Origin: Pseudomonadota bacterium
GTDB taxonomy: Bacteria > Pseudomonadota > Gammaproteobacteria > Burkholderiales > Thiobacillaceae
Assembly (NCBI GenBank): GCA_021826065.1
Contig: JAKADY010000012.1
Location: 1 to 62,846 of the forward strand
DNA: 62,846 nt
Direction: 5' to 3'
Part shown: positions 1-7,505 of the stretch, in pieces
How the letters are laid out: each line of letters starts with the position of its first letter
Numbering within the stretch: the stretch's first letter is position 1
Program-made: the position numbers and the translations under genes
The notes under the pieces: model-generated
The model's input: the letters and a program-made list of their open reading frames with translations, nothing else
What the model was told of the DNA's origin: nothing
Databases searched by the model: none

Positions 1-204
1 GGCTGGTTGCACCCCGGGGGGCGGCTCTACGCCCTGTTCATGCAAACCGGACGTGAAGGCGGCCCGCCCTACCACTGCGATCTTGCGGACATGCGCGCAT
101 TGTTCCCGACCGAGCGCTGGGACTGGCTGGAGCCGCCGCATCGAGAGGTGCCGCACCCGAACGGGCTGTTCGAGTACGCCGCCATCCTCCAGCGGCGGGC
201 CTGA
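1..204 (+). CDS. Methyltransferase C-terminus, thiopurine S-methyltransferase-like (5'-truncated by window edge)
   Basis: The reading frame is open from base 1 and ends at the TGA at 202-204, so only the last 67 residues are present. The fragment begins with a loop of the kind HPGGRLYALF, then GREGGPPYHCD, then a segment ending LFEYAAILQRR. A hydrophobic strand after PGG, a GGPP(F/Y)H loop and a late hydrophobic strand are typical of SAM-dependent methyltransferases of the TPMT superfamily. The substrate cannot be inferred from this piece. It converges on the minus-strand gene ending at 238, with 33 bp between them. Family assignment is moderately sure and rests on the tail alone. Confidence 0.6.
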   Translation, partial: GWLHPGGRLYALFMQTGREGGPPYHCDLADMRALFPTERWDWLEPPHREVPHPNGLFEYAAILQRRA

Positions 205-237
205 GACCTGCATCCCCGCCGCCAGCGATTGCCGGGG

Positions 238-738
238 TCATTGCGCCATGTCGAGGTCCGCCTGGATGGCGTCGAGCCCGGCGCGCGCACAGGCCTCGTC
301 CTGGGCACCGGTGGGGGCGCCTGAGACACCCACCGCGCCGATGATGTTGCCGGCCGCCTCGATCGGCAGCCCGCCGGCGGAGAAGACCAGGCCGTCGACC
401 TTGCCTACGGAGAAGGGTTTGGTGAAGCGGTCCTCAAGCTGGGACAGGGGGGCGTTGAAGTTCACGGCGGTGTAGGCCTTTTGCCGGCTCACCTCCAGGG
501 TGACGGGCGGGGCCAGGGTGTCGCGCAACACGGCCATGGGCAGACCGCCGCGGTCGACCACGGTGACGCCGACCTGGATGCCCTCCTTGCGACAGGCCAT
601 GACGGTGGCGTGGGCGATCTTCTCCGCCGCCTCCATGGTCAGGCGCGGGATGCGGACGATGACGGGGAAGTCTGCGGCCAGGGCGGGCACGGCAAGGCTG
701 GCGAGAACGGCGGCGGCAAGGGTCTTGTTCAGCGACAT
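238..738 (-). CDS. Exported GlcG/HbpS-family (DUF336) heme-binding-like protein
   Basis: Product of 166 residues. The ATG at 738 is chosen because AGGAGG lies 6 nt upstream and the protein then opens with a clean signal peptide (K5, hydrophobic core, cleavage near PALAAD). The mature part has the GlcG/HbpS pattern: LTMEAAEKIAHATVMACRKE, then VTVVDRGGLPMAVLRD, a KAYTAVNF segment and a C-terminal GGLPIEAAGNIIGAVGVSGA. Relatives bind heme or act as periplasmic redox or accessory proteins; the partner here is unknown. The start overlaps the end of the desaturase-like gene by 10 bp, so the two are probably translationally coupled at the 3' end of the long V-ATPase transcript. Confidence 0.85.
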   Translation of the reverse strand: MSLNKTLAAAVLASLAVPALAADFPVIVRIPRLTMEAAEKIAHATVMACRKEGIQVGVTVVDRGGLPMAVLRDTLAPPVTLEVSRQKAYTAVNFNAPLSQLEDRFTKPFSVGKVDGLVFSAGGLPIEAAGNIIGAVGVSGAPTGAQDEACARAGLDAIQADLDMAQ

Positions 739-1709
739 GGTCTTCCTCCTGCTCCAGAGATGAGTTGGTGTTCGGGGATAGGCCCCCTGAATTGGGCGAG
801 CAGGGCAGCTGTCCAGTTCCCCTGGAAGCCCGCCTGACTCTGCGCATGATGCGCTGCGAGCTGCCACCAGGCAAGGCCCGGGCGCTGGTGGTGCGCGCCG
901 TGCAGGTTGAAATGCAGCAGCAGGGCCGAGGCCCAGGCGGGCAGGGCCAGGTTGCGCGCATAGCGGATGTCCTCCAGGGGGGTGCCGTAGTGGAAGGCGT
1001 TGTCCACCACGCTGATCAGGAAGGCACGCGCGAGCAGGGCGGCGAGCAGCATCCAGGCGTGTTCGGCGTAGAGGATGAACGCCGTCGAATAGAGGGCGAT
1101 CACCAACCAGCCGTCGAGGCGCACGGCGCGCAGGGTGGCCGGTTCGAGCAGTTTCTCGCTGAGCGCCTCGACCACGTTGTGTTCGCTGCCGAGCCGCCGT
1201 GCCGCCCAGCGGATGACCGGGCGCGGCAGCAGAAAGATCAGGCCACCTAAGACCTCGTACCAGTAGAGGCCGCCGGTCAGGCGGAAGTAATAGTTGAGCG
1301 TGAAGCTCAGGCGCTTGTCGACGCCGGCCACATAGACCTCGGAGCGCTCGCGCCGGGTCCGGCTCAAGGCATGGTGCAACAGGTGCCCCCAGCGCAACAG
1401 GTCGAAGGCGGCGCCGAACAGCACGGAGAGCACACGTCCGGCGGCGCGGTTGGCGGCCTTGTGCGGCAGGAGCACACCGTGGATGGCCTCGTGGATGAGC
1501 GCCCAGGCGGTGTTGGTGAGCAGCACGAGCAACAGCAAAAGCCAGCCCCAGGCAGGATCGGCCGGCAGCAGCGCGAGCGGCAGGATCACGAGCTGCAGCA
1601 GTCCGAGCCCGAGAAAGGCCAGCGCTAGGGCCGCATTGACGACCAGGCCCAGGTTTTTCGATGCCGACAGAGTCATCGTGTGGGTCAGGTAAGCCGTCTT
1701 GGCCAGCAT
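729..1709 (-). CDS. Fatty-acid-desaturase-like integral membrane protein
   Basis: Product of 326 residues. Three histidine clusters typical of the membrane di-iron desaturase/hydroxylase superfamily are visible: HEAIHG near residue 73, HLLHHAL near residue 109 and HGAHHQ near residue 290, separated by several hydrophobic helices. A hydrophobic N-terminus and long membrane spans agree with an inner-membrane enzyme acting on acyl chains or a similar lipid. The ATG at 1709 has only a weak ribosome-binding site; an internal ATG at 1676 is an alternative. It begins 25 bp after the V-ATPase subunit D gene and ends inside the start of the GlcG-like gene, so it reads as part of the same transcript. 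The substrate is unknown. Confidence 0.8.
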   Translation of the reverse strand: MLAKTAYLTHTMTLSASKNLGLVVNAALALAFLGLGLLQLVILPLALLPADPAWGWLLLLLVLLTNTAWALIHEAIHGVLLPHKAANRAAGRVLSVLFGAAFDLLRWGHLLHHALSRTRRERSEVYVAGVDKRLSFTLNYYFRLTGGLYWYEVLGGLIFLLPRPVIRWAARRLGSEHNVVEALSEKLLEPATLRAVRLDGWLVIALYSTAFILYAEHAWMLLAALLARAFLISVVDNAFHYGTPLEDIRYARNLALPAWASALLLHFNLHGAHHQRPGLAWWQLAAHHAQSQAGFQGNWTAALLAQFRGPIPEHQLISGAGGRPCR

Positions 1710-1734
1710 TTTGCCCTGAGGCGGGCGGACGTTT

Positions 1735-2352
1735 CTAGCGCCGACCGGCCTGCAGCACCTTGATCTGAAACAGGGTATTGCGCTCGTCCTCCTCCAGGGC
1801 CTGGCGGATGTGCTGCAGGGTGGCGTGGTAGCGGGGGATGATGTTGTACTTGAGGGCGTTGACCCGCTTCTGCGTCTTGCGGCTGGCGGCGAGCAGCCGC
1901 CACAAGGCGTTCTCCGCCTCGCCCAGCTTGGCCAGCGTCACGGTGAGTTGCCGCAGCCGCAGGCGCGCCTCGTCGAAACTCGCGTCGGTCCACATGAGCC
2001 CCACCGGCTGCAGGGGCAGCGGTTCGGCGGTGACGCTGGGGTATTCGACCCCCACGCTGGAGCGGGCGACGATGCGGATGGAGACGGCCGGTTTCAGGCC
2101 CACCGCTGCCTGACGCAGCATCTGGCCGCCCATGCGCATCTGCACGATCCCCAGCCAGTGGTAGGCCTCCCTGAGCTCCTGGGCGGTCTGCGCGCGCAGC
2201 GCCCGGTATTGCGCCAGACGCTCGTAGACCAGTCGGGTCAGCAGGTCGCGTTTCTTCTCCAGCATCTGCTGCCCCTGCTCCAGAAAACGCACCTGCCGTG
2301 AAAGCTGCAGCAGCGCGCTCTTGGTGGGCGGGACGGGCAGACGCTTGCGCAT
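1735..2352 (-). CDS. atpD: V/A-type ATP synthase subunit D (central rotor stalk)
   Basis: Product of 205 residues, the usual length for V-type subunit D. It opens with the family signature around VPPTKSALLQLSRQVRFLEQ and continues as two long helices that form the coiled-coil rotor shaft; the C-terminal helix has KTQKRVNALKYNIIP, matching the conserved 'RVNALE..viP' region. The ATG at 2352 overlaps the TGA of subunit B (TGATG), so translation is coupled. A TTG one codon earlier is possible but unnecessary. The subunit links the A3B3 head to the membrane ring and turns within it. Confidence 0.95.
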   Translation of the reverse strand: MRKRLPVPPTKSALLQLSRQVRFLEQGQQMLEKKRDLLTRLVYERLAQYRALRAQTAQELREAYHWLGIVQMRMGGQMLRQAAVGLKPAVSIRIVARSSVGVEYPSVTAEPLPLQPVGLMWTDASFDEARLRLRQLTVTLAKLGEAENALWRLLAASRKTQKRVNALKYNIIPRYHATLQHIRQALEEDERNTLFQIKVLQAGRR

Positions 2353-3749
2353 CAAACGACCTCAACCGTCGGCTGCCACTTGTGATAGCGGGCAAGCTCC
2401 TCCTCGGTCACCCGGATGAGCTGTTCGGGGGGCAGCATGGAGAGCAGGTCCCAGGCCAGGTTGAGGGTCTCGAAGATGCTGCGGTCCTCGTCCTCGCCCT
2501 GGCCGATGAAGCGGCGTTCGAAGGCGTCGGCGAAGGCGAGGAAGCGCCGGTCGCCCTCGGACAGCTCCTCGGCGCCGATGATGGCGGCCAGCACCCGCAC
2601 CTCGAGGGCCTTGGCATAGCTGGCGAAGAGCTGACTGGCCACGTGCGGGTGGTCCTCGCGCGTGTAGTTCTTGCCGATGCCGTCCTTCATCAGCCGGGAG
2701 AGCGAGGGCAGTACCGCCACGGGCGGGTAGATACCCTGGTTGGCGAGTTCACGCGAGAGCACGATCTGACCCTCGGTGATGTAGCCGGTCAGGTCGGGGA
2801 TGGGGTGGGTGATGTCGTCCGAGGGCATGGACAGGACCGGGATCATGGTGATGGAGCCGCGGCGCTCGCGGATGCGGCCGGCGCGCTCATAGATCTCGGC
2901 CAGGTCGGAGTAGAGGTAACCGGGGTAGCCCTTGCGCGCCGGCACGTCGCCACGCAGCACGGCCACCTCGCGCAGGGCTTCGGCATAGGCGGTCATGTCG
3001 GTCATCACCACCAGCACGTGGTAGTCCAGCTCATAGGCGAGATATTCTGCCGCGGTGAGCGCCGTGCGGGGGGTGAGCAGGCGCTCGATGACCGGCTCGT
3101 CGGCGAGGTTGAGGAACATCACCACCCGGTTGAGCACCCCGCTGTCCTCGAAGCTCTCCTGAAAGTAACGGGCATCTGCGCTGGAGACACCGAAGGCGGC
3201 GAACACCACCACGAAGTCGGACGCCTCCTCGCCCAGCAACCGGGCCTGGCGGACGATCTGTGCCGCCACCCGGTTGTGCGGCAGACCACCGCCTGAGAAG
3301 ATGGGCAGCTTCTGGCCGCGGGTGAGCGAGTTCATGCCGTCGATGGCGGAGATGCCGGTCTGGATGAACTCGCGCGGGTAGGCGCGGGCGGCAGGGTTGA
3401 GGGCCTCGCCGTTGATGTTGCGGCGCTCGCGCGAGATGATGGGCGGCCGCCCATCGCGCGGCTGCCCGGCGCCGTTGAAGATGCGCCCCAGGATGTCGCG
3501 CGACAGCGGCAGCATGAAGGGTTCGTCGAGGAAACGCACCCAAGTGCGCTCGAGGTCGAGCGCCTCGGTGCCCTCGAAGACCTCCACCAGGACGGCCGCG
3601 TCAGACACCCGGATGACCAGGCCGCTGCGCAGACGACCACTGGCATCGCGCAGCGCCACACGCGTGCCGGCGGCCACGCCGGGCACCCCGCGCATGACGA
3701 TGAGACCGCCCTGGGCGGAGCTGGCGGTACGGTATTCGACGTTTTTCAT
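2352..3749 (-). CDS. atpB: V/A-type ATP synthase subunit B (non-catalytic head subunit)
   Basis: Product of 465 residues. It shows the B-subunit hallmarks: the phosphate-loop position reads PIFSGGGLPHNRVAAQI instead of a Walker A motif, followed by VVFAAFGVSSADARYF and a RGSITMIPVLSMPSDDITHP segment. B subunits alternate with catalytic A subunits in the A3B3 hexamer and bind nucleotide without hydrolysing it. A GGAGGG lies 7 nt before the ATG at 3749. The gene starts 2 bp after the subunit A stop and overlaps the subunit D start, the normal A-B-D order. Confidence 0.96.
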   Translation of the reverse strand: MKNVEYRTASSAQGGLIVMRGVPGVAAGTRVALRDASGRLRSGLVIRVSDAAVLVEVFEGTEALDLERTWVRFLDEPFMLPLSRDILGRIFNGAGQPRDGRPPIISRERRNINGEALNPAARAYPREFIQTGISAIDGMNSLTRGQKLPIFSGGGLPHNRVAAQIVRQARLLGEEASDFVVVFAAFGVSSADARYFQESFEDSGVLNRVVMFLNLADEPVIERLLTPRTALTAAEYLAYELDYHVLVVMTDMTAYAEALREVAVLRGDVPARKGYPGYLYSDLAEIYERAGRIRERRGSITMIPVLSMPSDDITHPIPDLTGYITEGQIVLSRELANQGIYPPVAVLPSLSRLMKDGIGKNYTREDHPHVASQLFASYAKALEVRVLAAIIGAEELSEGDRRFLAFADAFERRFIGQGEDEDRSIFETLNLAWDLLSMLPPEQLIRVTEEELARYHKWQPTVEVV

Positions 3750-3751
3750 GC

Positions 3752-5530
3752 TCAACCCTCCGTCGGCTGCTCGGCATAGTCCAGGGCCAGCCTCTCGAAC
3801 ACGGCCGGGATCTCGGCGATGCGCGCCTTGAGTGCGGCAAGGTCGTCCGAGGGGTGCTGGCTCTTCCAGCGCCGCGCCTCGGCCAGCAGGGGCAGTTGCA
3901 GCAGCCGCCTGGCCGGCGCCCCCAGTCTGACCAACTTCAGGCCCTGGGCGTGGATCTCCAGCATGGCCTTGAGCAGCAGGTACTGCTTTTCGGGCGAGGC
4001 GAAGCTGTCCACTGCATCGGTGGCGGCCTGCTGCAGCACACCCTCCTTGATCAGGCCGGCCGCCTCCAGCGTCCAGCGCTGCTCGCTGGACAGCGCCTCG
4101 ACGCCGACCAGGTTGACGATGCGGGCGAGCTCCTCGGAGGCGCTCAACAGGTCGAGCGCGGCGGCACGCGCGGCCTCCCAGCCGGGGTCGACGTTGTCGG
4201 CCCACCAGCGGGCGGCGGCGGGGACGTAGCCGGAGAAGCTCTCCACCCAGTCCACCGCCGGGTAGTGACGCGCGTCGGCGAGTTCCTTGGACAACGCCCA
4301 GAAGGTCTGGATGATCTCCTTGGTGTGGCTGGTCACCGGCTCGGAAAAGTCCCCGCCCGGTGGCGAGACGGCCCCGATCAGGGTGACCGAACCATGGCCT
4401 CCGGCCAGGGTCTCCACCCGTCCGGCACGTTCGTAGAAACCGGCAAGCCGCGAGCCCAGATAGGCGGGATAGCCCTCCTCGACCGGCATCTGCCCCAGCC
4501 GTCCGGCCACCTCGCGCAGGGCCTCGGCCCAGCGGCTGGTGGAGTCCGCCACCATCACCACGTCGTAGCCCTGGTCGCGGAAATACTCGGCGATGGTGAT
4601 GCCGACATAGATCGAGGCCTCGCGTGCCACCACCGGCATGTTGGAGGTGTTGGCCACCAGCAGGGTGCGCTCCATCAGCGGGCGGCCGGTATGCGGGTCC
4701 TTCAGTTCTGGCATGAATTCCAACACGTCGGTGAGTTCGTTGCCGCGCTCGCCACAGCCGACGTAGATCACGATCTCGGCGTTGCACCAGCGCGCGATCT
4801 GCTGCTGGAGCATGGTCTTGCCAGCGCCGAAGGGACCCGGTATGGCGGCCTTGCCCCCCTTGAGCAGGGGGTAGAAGGTGTCGAGGATGCGCTGCCCGGT
4901 GATGAGCGGTTTGACCGCATGGTCGCGCCGGCGGAAGGGCCGCGGCGTGCGCACCGGCCAGCGGTGGAAGAGGTTGAGCTTGCGGATGCTGCCATCCGCC
5001 AGCCGCACGCGGGCGATGCTGTCCGCCACGCCATACTCCCCGGCCGGGGCGAGGTCCAGCAGTTCGCCCGCCACATCCGGCGGCACCAGGATACGGTGCG
5101 CGATGCTCGCGGTCTCCTGCACCGTGCCCAGGATCTCGCCGCCGTGCAACTGAGTGCCTGGCACCAATCCCTCGGCGGGCTGGAAGGACCAGCGGCGGTC
5201 GCGCGGCAGGGCATGGACCTCGATGCCGCGGGCGATGCGGTCGCCGCTCATGGCCCGGACCGCCGATAGCGGTCTTTGCACACCATCGAAGATCGCGTTG
5301 AGCAGGCCGGGCCCCAGTTCGACCGATAGGGGATGGCCCAGACCCTCGGCCGGCTCGCCGGGGCGCAGACCCTCCGTGTTCTCGTACATCTGGGCGAGTG
5401 CGGTGTCACCCTCGCGGCCGATCACCTCGCCCACCAGCTTGAGCGCCCCCACCCGCACCTGCTCGCCGATCACTGTCTGCGGCAGCTCGAGCCGGACGAT
5501 GGGGCCGTTGATTTCGACGATCTTGCCCAT
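3752..5530 (-). CDS. atpA: V/A-type ATP synthase catalytic subunit A
   Basis: Product of 592 residues starting MGKIVEINGP, a typical V-type A N-terminus. Walker A is GPFGAGKT at about residues 232-239, with GCGERGNEL and MVADSTSRWAEALRE further on; the bulge domain specific to V/A-type A subunits lies between residues 100 and 200. The ATG at 5530 is preceded by GAGGA; an upstream in-frame ATG at 5578 overlaps the subunit E stop (ATGA) and would add 16 unrelated residues, so it is the alternative. This is the ATP-synthesising or hydrolysing site of the complex. It sits between subunits E and B as in other bacterial V-type operons. Confidence 0.96.
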   Translation of the reverse strand: MGKIVEINGPIVRLELPQTVIGEQVRVGALKLVGEVIGREGDTALAQMYENTEGLRPGEPAEGLGHPLSVELGPGLLNAIFDGVQRPLSAVRAMSGDRIARGIEVHALPRDRRWSFQPAEGLVPGTQLHGGEILGTVQETASIAHRILVPPDVAGELLDLAPAGEYGVADSIARVRLADGSIRKLNLFHRWPVRTPRPFRRRDHAVKPLITGQRILDTFYPLLKGGKAAIPGPFGAGKTMLQQQIARWCNAEIVIYVGCGERGNELTDVLEFMPELKDPHTGRPLMERTLLVANTSNMPVVAREASIYVGITIAEYFRDQGYDVVMVADSTSRWAEALREVAGRLGQMPVEEGYPAYLGSRLAGFYERAGRVETLAGGHGSVTLIGAVSPPGGDFSEPVTSHTKEIIQTFWALSKELADARHYPAVDWVESFSGYVPAAARWWADNVDPGWEAARAAALDLLSASEELARIVNLVGVEALSSEQRWTLEAAGLIKEGVLQQAATDAVDSFASPEKQYLLLKAMLEIHAQGLKLVRLGAPARRLLQLPLLAEARRWKSQHPSDDLAALKARIAEIPAVFERLALDYAEQPTEG

Positions 5531-5574
5531 GTTGTCCTCATCCTGGGGATCGGTCCATCCGGGACCGATCCCGG

Positions 5575-6225
5575 TCATCCATGCACCAGGGTGCCGAGGT
5601 CGGGGGTGCTGGCGAACAGCCGTTCCATCACCACCTGGGCGATCGGCTCCTGCAGCCGCTCCGCCCGTGCCTCGAAGGTCTGGTCCAGGCGTGCGCGGTT
5701 GTCGGCCAGGCGCACGCGCAGCCCCCCCAGGGACGCATGCGGCAGCGTCCCCAGGGTCACCTTGCGCGCGGGCGCGGCGCTGCGGGCGAGTTCGTCCCAG
5801 ATGGGTCTCAATCGCTCATAGTCGCCAGCACTCACCTCGGCGACCAGATCCCCGGGGGGCAACTGCTGCGCCGCCTCGGCGAGAAAACCCTCCAACACCG
5901 GCCGGTAGCGGCCCAGGTCGGCCACCAGGTCCTGCAGGGCCTTGTTGACCTGGGCGATGACCGACTGGGTGAGCACCCAGCGCAGGCGGTCGAACTCCGC
6001 GGCGCGCCGCGTCTCTGCCGCCTGCAGCCGGCGCCGCACGCGGCGTTCGGCCTCGGCCTTGGCGGCCAGGATTTCCCGCTCCTCGCGCAGTTTGATGCGT
6101 TCTTCGGCCTCGGCGAGGATGCGCTGGCGGGCGGCCTCGGCGTTCTTCAGGGCCTCGCGCGCGAGGCCCTCGGCCTGCCTCAGCAAAGCCTGTTCCAGCT
6201 GGCTGACCTGGGTGTCGGTGTCCAT
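5575..6225 (-). CDS. atpE: V/A-type ATP synthase subunit E (peripheral stalk)
   Basis: Product of 216 residues. The N-terminal half is a long charged coiled coil rich in Ala, Glu and Arg, and the C-terminal half is a globular domain with GGLRVRLADNRARLDQTFEAR, which matches the conserved 'GG..v.s.dg.i.vdnTfe.Rl' end of subunit E. The ATG at 6225 is preferred because GGAG precedes it by 8 nt; an in-frame ATG at 6240 has no ribosome-binding site. Together with the G/H-type helix encoded at 10467-10784 it would form the stator that ties the head to subunit I. The region upstream to 6436 holds a three-hairpin repeat. Confidence 0.92.
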   Translation of the reverse strand: MDTDTQVSQLEQALLRQAEGLAREALKNAEAARQRILAEAEERIKLREEREILAAKAEAERRVRRRLQAAETRRAAEFDRLRWVLTQSVIAQVNKALQDLVADLGRYRPVLEGFLAEAAQQLPPGDLVAEVSAGDYERLRPIWDELARSAAPARKVTLGTLPHASLGGLRVRLADNRARLDQTFEARAERLQEPIAQVVMERLFASTPDLGTLVHG

Positions 6226-6272
6226 AGCGAACTCCGTCATGGTGAGCATAGGCGCTGACGACCGCCGCCTCT

Positions 6273-6398
6273 AACCGTTCATGGCCGCTAAGCCGCCCAA
6301 GCCCATGAAAATGCTTGTGCCGGCAATGAACGGTTCCCTCTCCCCCACCCCCTCCCCCGCCTGCGGGGGAGGGGCGCTTCGTGATCGGCTGTGCCGAT
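6273..6398 (-). repeat. Three-hairpin interspersed element, copy 3
   Basis: Read on the minus strand this has hairpin I (ATCGGC-aca-GCCGAT, 6398-6384), a linker CACGAAGCG, hairpin II (12-bp stem CCCCTCCCCCGC/GCGGGGGAGGGG, 6374-6349), a G-rich linker ending GAGGGAA, and hairpin III (AACCGTTCAT/ATGAACGGTT, 6335-6273, with a 43-nt loop). The same order and linkers occur at 12631-12745 and 58344-58456, but the sequences of hairpins I and III differ between copies. It fills most of the gap between subunits F and E of the V-ATPase. There is no T-run, so it is not a classic intrinsic terminator. Confidence 0.75.
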
Positions 6399-6436
6399 AT
6401 CCACGGTAACGCGTCCCTCGTCGAGCGTCCCACGTC

Positions 6437-6781
6437 TCACTTCAACGCCTCCGGCCCCAGGACCATGCGCACCACATCATCGACCGCGGGGGCGTAGTCC
6501 TGCGGCGCGGCGAGCGGCGGCAGCTCGGTGACGACGATGCGGCCGCCCTCGTTGCGCAGGCGGGTGAGCCATTCCCCGCTCCCGTGGGCGAGCCGGCCCT
6601 CGAGCAGGACTAGCGCCTCGGCGCCCTGGGCGACCAGCTCGGCGAGCACGCGCTCGACCGTGGCGTGGTCGGCGTCGGCGTGCACCTCTGCGCCGATCAG
6701 GCTGAAGCCTTCGGTCAGCCCCGCGCTGCCCAGGACCACCAGCCGGGCACCGCGCCCCGGGTCATCGGACTCGCGCCGCAT
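6437..6781 (-). CDS. atpF: V/A-type ATP synthase subunit F
   Basis: Product of 114 residues. It has the small Rossmann-like fold of subunit F: a strand ending in LVVLGSAGLTEGFSLIGAEV, then LVAQGAEALVLLEGRL, and a C-terminal DDVVRMVLGPE helix. Subunit F binds subunit D in the central rotor and has a regulatory role in V/A-type enzymes. The ATG at 6781 comes 1 nt after the subunit K stop, so it is coupled to K. The next gene, E, follows only after the 211-bp repeat-bearing gap. Confidence 0.88.
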   Translation of the reverse strand: MRRESDDPGRGARLVVLGSAGLTEGFSLIGAEVHADADHATVERVLAELVAQGAEALVLLEGRLAHGSGEWLTRLRNEGGRIVVTELPPLAAPQDYAPAVDDVVRMVLGPEALK

Positions 6782-6782
6782 C

Positions 6783-7229
6783 TCAGATCTTGCCCAAGAG
6801 CAGGATGGACATCACCAGACCGTAGATGGCGATCCCCTCGGCCAGCCCCAGATAGATCAGGGTGCGGCCGAACATCTCCGGCTTCTCGGCGATCACCGCC
6901 AGGGCCGCGGAACCGACCGGCCCCAGAGCGATGCCGGCGCCGATGGCGGCGAGCGCCGTGGGCAGACCCACGCCGATGATGGCGAGCCCGAGCCCCAGCG
7001 AGATCTCACGCGCGCCACCGGCCGCCACCTCCTGCGCCATGACCTGCTCGATCCCCAGCAGGAGCATGCCCGCCAGCCCAAAGCCGAAGACCGCCAGGTT
7101 GGCGAGCACCCCGCGCTTGAGCCAGCGCGGCAGGCGCTTGGACAACCGCCGGGGACGCAGTTCGAGATAGACCCCTGTGAGGATCAGGGCCAGCACGCTC
7201 AACCCCATCAAGCCGATCAACCAGGTCAT
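6783..7229 (-). CDS. atpK: V/A-type ATP synthase subunit K (membrane rotor ring, proteolipid)
   Basis: Product of 148 residues with four predicted membrane helices. The second hairpin is the classic c-subunit unit: GLPTALAAIGAGIALGPVGS, then AVIAEKPEMFGRTLIYLGL and the ion-binding glutamate in LAEGIAIYGL (Glu131). The first pair of helices has no matching carboxylate, so the subunit carries one ion site. The Glu is followed by Gly, not by the Ser/Thr seen in many sodium-binding rings, and the first helix lacks the usual Gln; protons are therefore my weak guess for the coupling ion. The ATG at 7229 has AGGAG 6-7 nt upstream. A 239-bp inverted-repeat element ends 3 bp from that ribosome-binding site. 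Confidence 0.92.
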   Translation of the reverse strand: MTWLIGLMGLSVLALILTGVYLELRPRRLSKRLPRWLKRGVLANLAVFGFGLAGMLLLGIEQVMAQEVAAGGAREISLGLGLAIIGVGLPTALAAIGAGIALGPVGSAALAVIAEKPEMFGRTLIYLGLAEGIAIYGLVMSILLLGKI

Positions 7230-7243
7230 CGCATTCTCCTCTG

Positions 7244-7482
7244 AACCTAAAAACCGCAGTTGAACGTGCCCGAAAGCGGGCTTGTACGACCGGCTGGCAA
7301 GGCGCGACGACGCCGCAGGGTGGCTCCCTGCAAGGAGGAGCAACACAGCCAGACGGGCGTACAAGACCGAAGGCGGGCGCGTAGCGTGTTCACCCTCTGG
7401 GAGAGGATAACCGGAGGCAAAATCTCTTGCATCAGCGAGCCGTTACGAAGCCATAAGAGCGGTCAACTGCGGTTTTTAGGTT
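7244..7482. mobile_element. MITE-like element with 20-bp terminal inverted repeats
   Basis: Perfect 20-bp inverted repeats AACCTAAAAACCGCAGTTGA (7244-7263) and its complement (7463-7482) bound a 239-bp segment with no convincing gene. Inside is a second inverted repeat, CTTGTACGACCGGCTGGC (7281-7298) against 7348-7365, matching at 16 of 18 positions. The flanks ctgaa/ttgaa next to the CCTAAAA ends could be a diverged 5-bp target duplication. It interrupts the V-ATPase operon between subunits I and K without breaking either gene. The family is not one I can name. Confidence 0.7.
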
Positions 7483-7505
7483 GAACAAAGCGGGCAACAT
7501 TCGGC

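Noticed and set aside
3854-5269. A 471-codon plus-strand frame opposite V-ATPase subunit A
   Set aside because: Antisense shadow of a well-conserved gene, with no family motif or ribosome-binding site; the minus-strand gene explains it.
7244-7482. Remnant insertion sequence with transposase
   Set aside because: No open frame with transposase motifs is inside; a MITE-like non-coding element fits better.
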